DNA of 20,430 bases from AA29 sp041481445. GTDB taxonomy: Bacteria; Acidobacteriota; Vicinamibacteria; Fen-336. The stretch covers positions 1-20,430 of the forward strand of contig JBGPBV010000127.1 in NCBI GenBank assembly GCA_041481445.1. The letters are read 5' to 3'. The translations under genes were made by a program, and so were the position numbers. Below the pieces are notes generated by a model. The model was not told the DNA's origin. It saw nothing but the letters and a program-made list of their open reading frames with translations, and did no database searches. Of this stretch, positions 14,487 through 20,430 are shown in pieces. The number at the start of each line of letters is the position of its first letter. Position 1 is the first letter of the stretch.

Positions 14487-16074
14487 GCCCCCGAGCCCGC
14501 GCAGCGGGCGAGGGAAGGCACTGGAGGATCTTCGTCATGGAATCCACGACGTCACTCGCGAGCAGCGATTCCTCCCCCCGGCGCCGCGCCGCCTCGTCCC
14601 CGGCCGCGCCGTGCAGGTACACGCCGGCCACCGCCGCCGTCCAGCCGTCGAGGCCCCGCGCGAGGAGGGCGCCCAGGATGCCGGAGAGCACGTCGCCGGT
14701 GCCGCCGGTGGCCATGCCGGGATTGCCGGTGGGGTTGACGCAGGCGGCGCCGTCGGGTCGGGCGATCACCGTCCGCTGACCCTTGAGCACTACCACCGCG
14801 CCCGTCTCCACCGCGAAGGCGCGCGCCGTCTCCAGGCGCCGGCGCTGCACCTCGGCCGTGGAGACGCCGGCCAGACGCGCCATCTCGCCCGGATGCGGCG
14901 TCACCACGACGGGCGCCGTCCGCCGCAAAGCGTCGGTCGCGCGCGGCGCGCCGTCGGAGGCGGCGAGCGCGTTGAGCCCGTCCGCATCCACCACCACCGG
15001 GCCGGGGTAGGCGCGCAGCAGGTCACGAACGAACTCCCGGGTGGGCGGATCCTGGCCGAGGCCGGGACCCACGACCAGGGCGTCGCGTGCGCGGGCCAGG
15101 CTCGCCGCGCGGGCGGCCGCCTCATCATCCAGCGCACCCACGGCGGTGGTGGGCAGGGGCACCGTCATGAGCTCCGGCCGCCCGTGGGCGACGGCGGGGA
15201 GCGCGGGAGCGGGGGTGGCCACGGTGACGAGACCGGCGCCGGACACGAGCGCGCCGGAGGCGGCCAGGATCGCCGCGCCCGTCTTGCCGACGGAGCCCGC
15301 CGCCACCAGCACGTGGCCGAAGGTGCCCTTGTGCGCGCCGGGCGGCCGCGGCGGGTAGGCCCGGGCGAGGTCGCTCTCCTCGGCCAGCCAGAGCGAGGGC
15401 GCGCCCTGGGCGATCACGGAGGCGGGGATGCCGATGTCCGCCACCACCAGAAGGCCGGCGTGATCGCAGGCGGGCGGCAGGACGTGGCCGTACTTGGGCG
15501 CGGCGAAGGTCACGGTGAGGTCCGCCTCCACCGCGTCCCATCCCACCTCCCCCGAATCCGAGGGAACGCCCGACGGGATGTCGACGGAGACGATCGGCAC
15601 GCCCTGCCGGGCGCGCAACGAGCGCAGCATCGCGATCCCTTCCGCGACCAGGCCGGCCGGGGCCTGGTGGAGGCCCGTGCCCAGCAGCGCGTCCACGGCG
15701 ACGTCGGCGGCGCTGGCGGCGGCCCGCGCGCGAGCCAGGCTCGCTTCGTCGCCGACCTCGACCACCACGCCCCCCGATCGCTCGAGCGCCCCCATGTGGA
15801 GGCGGGCCTCGCCGCGTACCTCCGAGCGCGGGCCAAAGAGGAATACGCCCGGCCCGAGGTCGAGCAGGTGGCGCGCGATCACGAAGCCGTCGCCGCCGTT
15901 GTTGCCGCGGCCGCAGAAGAGGACGGGCCGCCGCGCGGCCGGATGGCGCTCGCGCAGCGCGCGGGCCACGGCCGCCCCCGCGTTCTCCATCAGGACGGCC
16001 CCGGGAAGGCCGATCTCCTCGATGGTGCGGCGGTCGGCGTCCCTCATCTGGGCCGCGGTCAGCACCGGGCGCAT
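14479..16074 (-). CDS. nnr: Bifunctional NAD(P)H-hydrate epimerase / ADP-dependent dehydratase
   Basis: A 531-residue two-domain repair enzyme. The N-terminal YjeF_N epimerase domain (about 1-220) has GRGNNGGDGFVIARHL (55-70) and SVDIPSGVPSDSG. The C-terminal ribokinase-like dehydratase domain (about 240-520) has HKGTFGHVLVAAGS (248-261), VDADGLNAL (362-370), TPHPGEMARL (392-401) and GNPGMATGGTGDVLSG (450-465). It epimerises and dehydrates the damaged hydrated cofactors NADHX and NADPHX. The length agrees with fused family members. It starts 9 bp after the uppP stop without a convincing Shine-Dalgarno sequence and overlaps tsaE by 8 bp, so it is likely cotranscribed with both. Confidence 0.95.
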   Translation of the reverse strand: MRPVLTAAQMRDADRRTIEEIGLPGAVLMENAGAAVARALRERHPAARRPVLFCGRGNNGGDGFVIARHLLDLGPGVFLFGPRSEVRGEARLHMGALERSGGVVVEVGDEASLARARAAASAADVAVDALLGTGLHQAPAGLVAEGIAMLRSLRARQGVPIVSVDIPSGVPSDSGEVGWDAVEADLTVTFAAPKYGHVLPPACDHAGLLVVADIGIPASVIAQGAPSLWLAEESDLARAYPPRPPGAHKGTFGHVLVAAGSVGKTGAAILAASGALVSGAGLVTVATPAPALPAVAHGRPELMTVPLPTTAVGALDDEAAARAASLARARDALVVGPGLGQDPPTREFVRDLLRAYPGPVVVDADGLNALAASDGAPRATDALRRTAPVVVTPHPGEMARLAGVSTAEVQRRRLETARAFAVETGAVVVLKGQRTVIARPDGAACVNPTGNPGMATGGTGDVLSGILGALLARGLDGWTAAVAGVYLHGAAGDEAARRRGEESLLASDVVDSMTKILQCLPSPAARARGHA

Positions 16075-16083
16075 GGGGAGACT

Positions 16084-16965
16084 CTATCCCCGCGCCTGGC
16101 GGAGCAGGTACACGACGACGAGGAGGGCCGCGAAGGCCCAGCGGTAATACACGAAAGGCCGGTAGTCCCGGGTGCGGACGTAGAGGAGCAGCACGCGGAT
16201 GGCGAGCAGGCCCACCACCGCCGAGACCACGATGCCGACGAGCACGACCGGGGCATTGGGCGCGCCGAGCAGGTGGGGCACCTTGTGCAGGGCCGCCCCC
16301 AGCGTGATCGGGGTGGCGAGCAGGAAGCTGAAGCGCGCCGCCTCCTCCCGGCGATACCCGAGGAAGAGGGCCATGCTGATCGTCGAGCCCGAGCGGGAGA
16401 CGCCGGGCACGATCGCGAAGGCCTGCGCGGTCCCGATGAGCAGCGCGTCCCGGAGCGTCACCGTCCGTGGGCGCGCGCCCTCCGCGCCCGACGGGCCCGA
16501 CGCGCCCCCGGCCTCCGCCGCGCCCTCCGCCCGCGCGCCCGCGCGCCGGTCGGCGAAGAGCAGGATCGTCCCGAGCCCGGCCATGGTGGCGGCGATGAGC
16601 AGGGGCGAGCGGAAGGCGGTCTCCGCCGCCTCCTCGAAGGCGAGCCCGGCCACGGCGCCGGGAACCGACGCCAGCGCGATCAGCCAGAGCAGGCGGCCCT
16701 CGCCCTCCGCCGGCCGGCCCCGCCTGAGCCCGCGGAAGGCCGCGATGACGATGCGGGCCCAGTCCCCGGCGAACGCGTAGAGCACGGCCGCCAGCGTGCC
16801 CACGTGCAAGGCCACGTCGAAGGCCAGGCCGTGATCGGGCCAGCCCAGGAGCCAGGGCGTCACCACGAGGTGGGCGGAGCTGCTGATGGGGAGGAACTCA
16901 CCCAGTCCCTGGACGATGCCGAGCACGACGGCCTGGAACGTGGTGACGTCGGCGCCTGGGTTCAT
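16084..16965 (-). CDS. uppP: Undecaprenyl-diphosphate phosphatase
   Basis: A 293-residue integral membrane protein (BacA/UppP family) that dephosphorylates undecaprenyl diphosphate so the carrier can be reused for peptidoglycan and surface glycans. The two family signatures are GLGEFLPISSSAHL (20-33) and PGVSRSGSTI (187-196), with about eight membrane helices. Residues 141-167 form an Ala/Gly/Glu-rich low-complexity loop before the second signature, which helps make it slightly longer than the E. coli protein (273). GAGGA lies 8 nt before the ATG. It is the first gene of the minus-strand run and is divergent from the aminotransferase gene, only 23-32 bp away. High copy confers bacitracin tolerance in other species. 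Confidence 0.96.
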   Translation of the reverse strand: MNPGADVTTFQAVVLGIVQGLGEFLPISSSAHLVVTPWLLGWPDHGLAFDVALHVGTLAAVLYAFAGDWARIVIAAFRGLRRGRPAEGEGRLLWLIALASVPGAVAGLAFEEAAETAFRSPLLIAATMAGLGTILLFADRRAGARAEGAAEAGGASGPSGAEGARPRTVTLRDALLIGTAQAFAIVPGVSRSGSTISMALFLGYRREEAARFSFLLATPITLGAALHKVPHLLGAPNAPVVLVGIVVSAVVGLLAIRVLLLYVRTRDYRPFVYYRWAFAALLVVVYLLRQARG

Positions 16966-16997
16966 GTCGCGAGTCCTCGTCGGTAATAATGGCCAGC
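16966..16997. promoter_or_regulatory. Short divergent promoter region with one shared AT-rich patch
   Basis: The only AT-rich patch between the two divergent genes is TAATAAT (16984-16990). Read on the plus strand, AATAAT (16985-16990) matches the -10 consensus at 5 of 6 positions and ends 7 nt before the ATG at 16998, so transcription could begin at or next to that ATG. Read on the minus strand, CATTAT (16991-16986) matches at 4 of 6 positions and would give a leader of about 14 nt that just includes the uppP ribosome binding site GAGGA (16978-16974). The -35 matches are weak on both strands. Confidence 0.45.
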
Positions 16998-17879
16998 ATG
17001 GGCTTCTACGCCTCCGTCAACGGAGAGATCACGCCGGCCGCACAGGCCCGCGTCTCCGTGCTCGACAACGGCTTCACGTTCGGCGACGCCGTGTACGAGA
17101 CGATGCGCACCTACGGCGGCCGCCCGTTCCACCTCGACCGGCACCTGGAGAGGCTCCGCCGGTCCGCGCGCCGGGTCGCGATCCCGATGCCCGCGGACGA
17201 GGCCGCCATCACCCGCGACCTCGACCGCCTCCTTCAGCAGGCCGCCAACCCAGAATCCTACATCCGGATCATCGTGACCAGGGGCGTGGGCGATATCTCG
17301 TACCACTTCGAGCGCGTCCAGGGGCCTACCGTCGCCATGGTCGTGAAGCCGCTTCCGATCCTCTCCCCGCGGTCCTACGACGAAGGCGTGGCCGTCATCC
17401 TCTCCTCGATCCGCCGCAACCATCCGCGGGCCCTGGACCCCGCGATCAAGTCCAACAATCTCCTCAACAACATCCTGGCCGTCCAGGAGGCGCTGGCCAA
17501 GGGCGCCTTCGAGCCCATCCTCCTCAACGACGCGGGCGAGGTGGCGGAGACCGCCAGCGCGAACGTGTTCATGGTCACGCAAGGGACGCTCATCACTCCC
17601 CCGCTGGAGGCCGGGATCCTGCCCGGCGTCACCCGGCAGCTCGTGATCGAGCTGGCGCGCGGAGCGTCCGTGCCGCTGCGCGAGGAGCCGCTGGCGGTCA
17701 AGGACCTGCTGGCCGCCGATGAGGTCTTCCTGACGAGCACGATGAAGGAGGTCCTGCCCGTCGCCTCCATCGACGGGCGGCCGGTGGGGTCCGGGAAGCC
17801 GGGGCCGGTCACGCTCAGGCTGCTGGGGGTCTTCCGGGAGTACGCGGCGGCCACACGGGCTGACCGCGGTCGCCACTGA
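16998..17879 (+). CDS. Class IV (branched-chain/D-amino-acid type) PLP aminotransferase
   Basis: 293 residues from ATG 16998 (296 from ATG 16989). A fold-type IV aminotransferase: the PLP lysine is in DPAIKSNNLLNNILA (K151 from this start), with the conserved glutamate in GEVAETASANVFMV and LEAGILPGVTR for phosphate binding. RVSVLDNGFTFGDAVYETMR near the N-terminus is the usual opening of IlvE/Dat proteins. Whether it acts on branched-chain amino acids, D-alanine or 4-amino-4-deoxychorismate cannot be fixed by eye; there is no pabB neighbour. No Shine-Dalgarno sequence precedes either ATG. A -10-like element ends 7 nt before 16998, so I prefer this start and a leaderless transcript. The product then begins MGFYASVNGEI, like family members. 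Confidence 0.88.
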   Translation: MGFYASVNGEITPAAQARVSVLDNGFTFGDAVYETMRTYGGRPFHLDRHLERLRRSARRVAIPMPADEAAITRDLDRLLQQAANPESYIRIIVTRGVGDISYHFERVQGPTVAMVVKPLPILSPRSYDEGVAVILSSIRRNHPRALDPAIKSNNLLNNILAVQEALAKGAFEPILLNDAGEVAETASANVFMVTQGTLITPPLEAGILPGVTRQLVIELARGASVPLREEPLAVKDLLAADEVFLTSTMKEVLPVASIDGRPVGSGKPGPVTLRLLGVFREYAAATRADRGRH

Positions 17880-17880
17880 T

Positions 17881-17917
17881 TTGACAGTTTCGACAATCTG
17901 ATCTCCAGCCCTACTGT
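17881..17917 (+). promoter_or_regulatory. Candidate promoter of the HNH nuclease gene
   Basis: The gap after the aminotransferase stop is visibly more AT-rich than its surroundings. It contains a perfect TTGACA (17881-17886) and a near copy TCGACA (17890-17895). The second is followed after 16 bp by TACTGT (17912-17917), a TAnnnT -10. The first has no -10 at normal spacing. Transcription would begin near 17924. Confidence 0.4.
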
Positions 17918-17928
17918 GGACCCGATAT

Positions 17929-17954
17929 GTCGGTGTGTTGCTCAACACTGTGAC
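17929..17954. promoter_or_regulatory. 26-bp imperfect dyad directly before the HNH start codon
   Basis: The core GTGTTG-CT-CAACAC (17935-17948) is a perfect inverted repeat. Outer arms GTC (17929-17931) and GAC (17952-17954) extend the symmetry, with a three-base mismatched step on each side. The dyad ends at the base before the ATG, and no Shine-Dalgarno sequence is present. It could be an operator just downstream of the predicted transcription start, or an RNA hairpin blocking the start codon. Confidence 0.5.
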
Positions 17955-19229
17955 ATGAGCTATGCGATTCCATCACGTCTATCCGATCGAGAGCTGGAGG
18001 CCACCGTCGCTCGACTGGCCTCATCCGAGCGAGAGGCCACGGCCTCCCTGATCGCGCACCTGGCCGAGCTCTACGCGCGGCGCCTCCACGAGCGCGCCGG
18101 CTTCTCGTCGCTCTTCATCTATTGCCTCGAGGTCCTCCATCTCTCGGAGCACGAGGCCTACGACCGGATGAAGGCGGCCAAAGTTGTGCGGCGGTATCCG
18201 GCAGTCCTGCGGTTGCTTGCCTCGGGGCAGGTCAACCTCACGACCATCCGCCTGCTGGCTCCTCATCTCACGCGCGAGAACCAGGAGGAGCTGTTCGCGG
18301 CCGCTCGCGGCAAGCGCAAGCGGCAGGTGCAGGAGCTGCTGGCGGAACGATTCCCGCAGCCGGACGTGGCGTTCTCGGTCCGGAAGCTGCCGGCATGCGT
18401 CGGCGCAGCTCCGGCGGCGGCCGCAGCGCCGGTCGTGCGCGTCGAATCCCCCATCGTGGATGGCCCCGAGGCGACTCTTTCCGCCAGCGAGGTGCCCGCC
18501 CATCCGTCGATTCCACCGCCGCCGCGGCCCCTCGTGCAGCCTCTCGCGCCCAACCGGTACCAGGTCACCTTCACCGCGAGCACGGAAACGCGCGAGATGC
18601 TCGAGCTGGCTCAGGACCTGCTGCGGCACGCCATTCCAAGCGGCGATCCCGCCCAGATCGTCGCGCGCGCGTTGAGCCTGCTGGTGGAGGATCTCGTGAG
18701 GCGGAAGTTTGCCGTCACCGAGAAACCCCGATCTCCTCGATCCGGGCCCGGCGCTGCGCGCCACATCCCTGCGCACGTCAAGCGGGCGGTCTATCTTCGC
18801 GATCGTGGCCGCTGCGCGTTCGTCGGGGCTGAGGGCCGGAGATGTGGCGAGCGCGCTTTCCTCGAGTTCGACCATCATCCCGTGCCGTTTGCGGCAGGCG
18901 GCAAGGCCATCGTGGAGAACCTGGAGCTGCGGTGTCGCGCGCACAACGCCTACGGGGCCGAGCAGTTCTTTGGCAAGCGATGGACGACTACCGGAGGGCG
19001 CGGGGCGGAGCACGGGCGCGTCGGAAGTGACACGATTTCGTGCCGGAACGAAAAGGCTCAGCCGCGTGTGAACGACTGGCCGCTCAGCGCTGGCGAGGGT
19101 CCTTCCGCGCAAGCAGCCACCCGGGGACGAAGAGCAGCACCCCCGCCAGCATCATGCGCAGCATCGCGATCGTCGACGGAGTCCCGAAGAACGCCGTCGC
19201 CGCCACCAGCGTCACCGTCAGGCCCGTGA
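17955..19229 (+). CDS. DUF222-like/HNH endonuclease domain protein, probable frameshifted 3' end
   Basis: The frame gives 424 residues from ATG 17955. Residues 1-135 form a helical N-terminal domain (HLSEHEAYDRMKAAKVVRRY, then SGQVNLTTIRLLAPHL). A Pro/Ala-rich linker follows (about 145-200), then a helical segment and a C-terminal HNH domain at 270-335. The nuclease core shows C287, C297, the FDHH motif (H307/H308), N322 and H330 in ENLELRCRAHNAY. This architecture occurs in many copies in Acidobacteriota and Myxococcota genomes; the biological role is unknown, with DNA cleavage inferred from the HNH motif only. Residues 341-424 do not look like protein and run 146 bp into the convergent gene. 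A -1 shift near 18975 would end at 19030 with DDYRRARGGARARRK, for about 358 residues. It has its own candidate promoter. Confidence 0.8.
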   Translation: MSYAIPSRLSDRELEATVARLASSEREATASLIAHLAELYARRLHERAGFSSLFIYCLEVLHLSEHEAYDRMKAAKVVRRYPAVLRLLASGQVNLTTIRLLAPHLTRENQEELFAAARGKRKRQVQELLAERFPQPDVAFSVRKLPACVGAAPAAAAAPVVRVESPIVDGPEATLSASEVPAHPSIPPPPRPLVQPLAPNRYQVTFTASTETREMLELAQDLLRHAIPSGDPAQIVARALSLLVEDLVRRKFAVTEKPRSPRSGPGAARHIPAHVKRAVYLRDRGRCAFVGAEGRRCGERAFLEFDHHPVPFAAGGKAIVENLELRCRAHNAYGAEQFFGKRWTTTGGRGAEHGRVGSDTISCRNEKAQPRVNDWPLSAGEGPSAQAATRGRRAAPPPASCAASRSSTESRRTPSPPPASPSGP

Positions 19230-19311
19230 CCTGCAGGAGGCGGCCGAGCCCGTAACGGACCCACGGCCAGGGCGAGGCGCGCGGGCGGGGCGGAGTCAGC
19301 CGTGCGCGCAT
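19084..19311 (-). CDS. Small hydrophobic protein, unknown
   Basis: 75 residues with two likely membrane segments: about 22-42 (RLLQVTGLTVTLVAATAFF) and 49-68 (AMLRMMLAGVLLFVPGWLLA). A basic N-terminus and a charged KDPRQR tail flank them. The ATG has GAGAGG two bases upstream, a usable ribosome binding site. The gene follows mutL by 67 bp on the same strand and is probably cotranscribed with it. Against it is the overlap with the 3' end of the HNH frame, but that end is itself doubtful. No known family recognised; calling it real rests on hydrophobic pattern, start signals and position. Confidence 0.6.
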   Translation of the reverse strand: MRARLTPPRPRASPWPWVRYGLGRLLQVTGLTVTLVAATAFFGTPSTIAMLRMMLAGVLLFVPGWLLARKDPRQR

Positions 19312-19378
19312 GTCCTCTCGGCCAGTGGGGCTCGCGCTTCAGGACGGTCGGGGGGGGCGGCCGGCGCCGCGGCCGCGA

Positions 19379-20430
19379 TCATTCCCGCGTCCAGCCCGTC
19401 CGCCGGAACCAGCGGCTGACGTCCTCGCGCGCCACGCGGACGCGCGTGGGGCGGCCGTGCGGACAGGTCGTGGGATCGCGCGCCGACCAAAGGCCGGCCA
19501 CGATCGCGCGCATCGCGTCCGCCGTGAGCGGGTCCCCTCCGCGGGCCGCGGAGTGGCAGGCCACGGTGGCGGCCAGGCGGTCGCGTGCCGAAGAGACCGC
19601 CCACTGCGCGGACTCGCGGTCGAGGAGGTCGGAGAGGATCGCGGCCAGGCTGGCCCCGGGATCCCGCCCCCCGAGCACGGCGGGGACGGCGGACACACGG
19701 ACGGAGTCGCCGCCGAACGGCTCGGCGTCGAAACCAAGCGCGCGCAGCGCGGGCTGGTTGGCCTCCAGGCCGGGACGCAGCCGCGGCGGCAGCATCACGA
19801 CCATCGGCACCAGCAGGAGCTGCGATTCCACGGCCCGGCGCTCGAGGCCTTCCAGGATCGCCTCGAAACGCACGCGCTCATGGGCGGTGTGCTGGTCCAC
19901 CAGGATCAGGTCGTCGCCGTCGGTGGCGACGATGTAGGTGTTCCGGTGCTGGCCAAGGACCGTCGGCGGCGCGGTCTCGAGCAGGGCGGGGGCGAGCCGG
20001 TCGTGGACGGCTCCGGGGTCCTGGACGGCTTCGGCGTGGAGCGTCCCGCTCGCCGCTTCCCTCACCATCGAAGCGCCGGACGTGCTCCCGGTTCCCCATC
20101 CGCGCGACCCCGACGATGTCGCACCTGCCTCCCCCGCCAAGACCCCACGCGGCAGGTGCCGGCTTCCCTCTCCCGCCAGTGCCTGACGCAGAGCGTGCTC
20201 CACCGCCGACCACACCGTGCGTGGCTCCGCGAAGCGGACCTCCGTCTTGGCCGGATGCACGTTGACGTCGACCATCTGCAGCGGCACGTCCACGAACAGC
20301 AGCACCTCCGGACGCGGATCGCGCACGCCGGTGGCGCGGTAGGCCTCGGTGACCGCACGCGCGATCGCCCGGTCGCGCACGGCCCGGCCGTTGACGAACA
20401 GGCGAATCACTGTCCGCGAGGGCGCCGCCG
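19379..20430 (-). CDS. mutL: DNA mismatch repair protein MutL, C-terminal part
   Basis: About 350 residues are visible; the N-terminal ATPase motifs lie beyond the right edge, and the frame is open to the edge (the GTG at 20410 is an internal Val). The transducer-domain end is present as LFVNGRAVRDRAI and VDVNVHPAKTEVRF. A low-complexity linker and the C-terminal dimerisation/endonuclease domain follow. The nuclease motif is DQHTAHERVRFE, matching DQHAx2Ex4E apart from Thr for the first Ala. Supporting motifs are ACHSAARGG and CPHGRPTRVRV near the end. MutL of this type nicks DNA itself and goes with absence of MutH. It couples MutS mismatch recognition to strand removal. Confidence 0.96.
   Translation of the reverse strand, partial: AAPSRTVIRLFVNGRAVRDRAIARAVTEAYRATGVRDPRPEVLLFVDVPLQMVDVNVHPAKTEVRFAEPRTVWSAVEHALRQALAGEGSRHLPRGVLAGEAGATSSGSRGWGTGSTSGASMVREAASGTLHAEAVQDPGAVHDRLAPALLETAPPTVLGQHRNTYIVATDGDDLILVDQHTAHERVRFEAILEGLERRAVESQLLLVPMVVMLPPRLRPGLEANQPALRALGFDAEPFGGDSVRVSAVPAVLGGRDPGASLAAILSDLLDRESAQWAVSSARDRLAATVACHSAARGGDPLTADAMRAIVAGLWSARDPTTCPHGRPTRVRVAREDVSRWFRRTGWTRE

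Noticed and set aside
17881..17909. Perfect TTGACA as a complete standard promoter by itself
   Set aside because: No reasonable -10 hexamer lies 16-18 bp downstream of that copy; the second copy, TCGACA, has better spacing.
17955..19229. HNH gene as a mobile element or homing endonuclease insertion
   Set aside because: It is a free-standing gene with no intron, intein splice motifs, terminal repeats or integrase nearby. The DUF222-like/HNH type is a dispersed chromosomal family.
19312..19378. Run of eight G (19350-19357) followed by a GC-rich stretch between mutL and the small membrane gene, considered as a terminator or phase-variable tract
   Set aside because: There is no T-tract and no clean stem, and the tract lies outside any coding frame or recognisable promoter spacing.

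Overview
This is a very GC-rich chromosomal window from a bacterium. The gene set suggests a Gram-negative-type cell that makes meso-diaminopimelate: dapA, the succinylase-branch gene dapD, and the undecaprenyl-diphosphate phosphatase gene uppP. Its MutL carries the C-terminal endonuclease motif, so it is not a MutH-type gammaproteobacterium. The combination of a DUF222-like/HNH nuclease, a B-box-like zinc protein, a MoxR/DUF58/DUF4129/DUF4350/SpoIIM cluster and a sulfatase-fold lipoprotein candidate fits uncultured soil lineages such as Acidobacteriota, Myxococcota or Methylomirabilota (Rokubacteria). The sequence alone does not settle the phylum. I saw no rRNA, tRNA, CRISPR array, insertion sequence or integrase, and no gap over 300 bases without a gene.

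Layout. Positions 1-16965 are a single minus-strand run of 17 genes with gaps of at most 41 bp and many 1-17 bp overlaps. In transcription order (right to left) they are: uppP; the bifunctional NAD(P)H-hydrate repair enzyme; tsaE; a sulfatase-fold protein; dapA; dapD; an exported M20 metallopeptidase; a sugar-porter MFS transporter; an exported GH32 fructanase/invertase; a ROK fructokinase; then a seven-gene membrane cluster. That cluster is a B-box-like zinc protein, a multi-pass membrane protein, DUF4129, DUF4350, MoxR AAA+ ATPase, DUF58 and a SpoIIM-like protein cut by the left edge. At 16966-16997 the strand switches. A class IV aminotransferase and a DUF222-like/HNH nuclease lie on the plus strand. 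They converge on a small membrane-protein gene and mutL, both on the minus strand, with mutL cut by the right edge.

How the genes work together. The transporter, GH32 and ROK genes form a compact beta-fructan/sucrose cassette: extracytoplasmic cleavage, import of free sugar, phosphorylation of fructose. dapA and dapD supply lysine and diaminopimelate, and uppP recycles the lipid carrier, so several genes serve the cell wall. The B-box-to-SpoIIM block is a tightly coupled MoxR-type system, probably a membrane-associated chaperone or assembly machine of unknown substrate.

Most notable points: a very short divergent promoter region with one AT-rich patch that could serve both strands; a probable frameshifted tail on the HNH gene, running into the convergent gene; a 26-bp dyad just before the HNH start; a Thr where the sulfatase family normally has its Cys/Ser nucleophile; a perfect 22-bp palindrome in the DUF4129 signal-peptide codons; and the zinc-finger protein leading the MoxR cluster.
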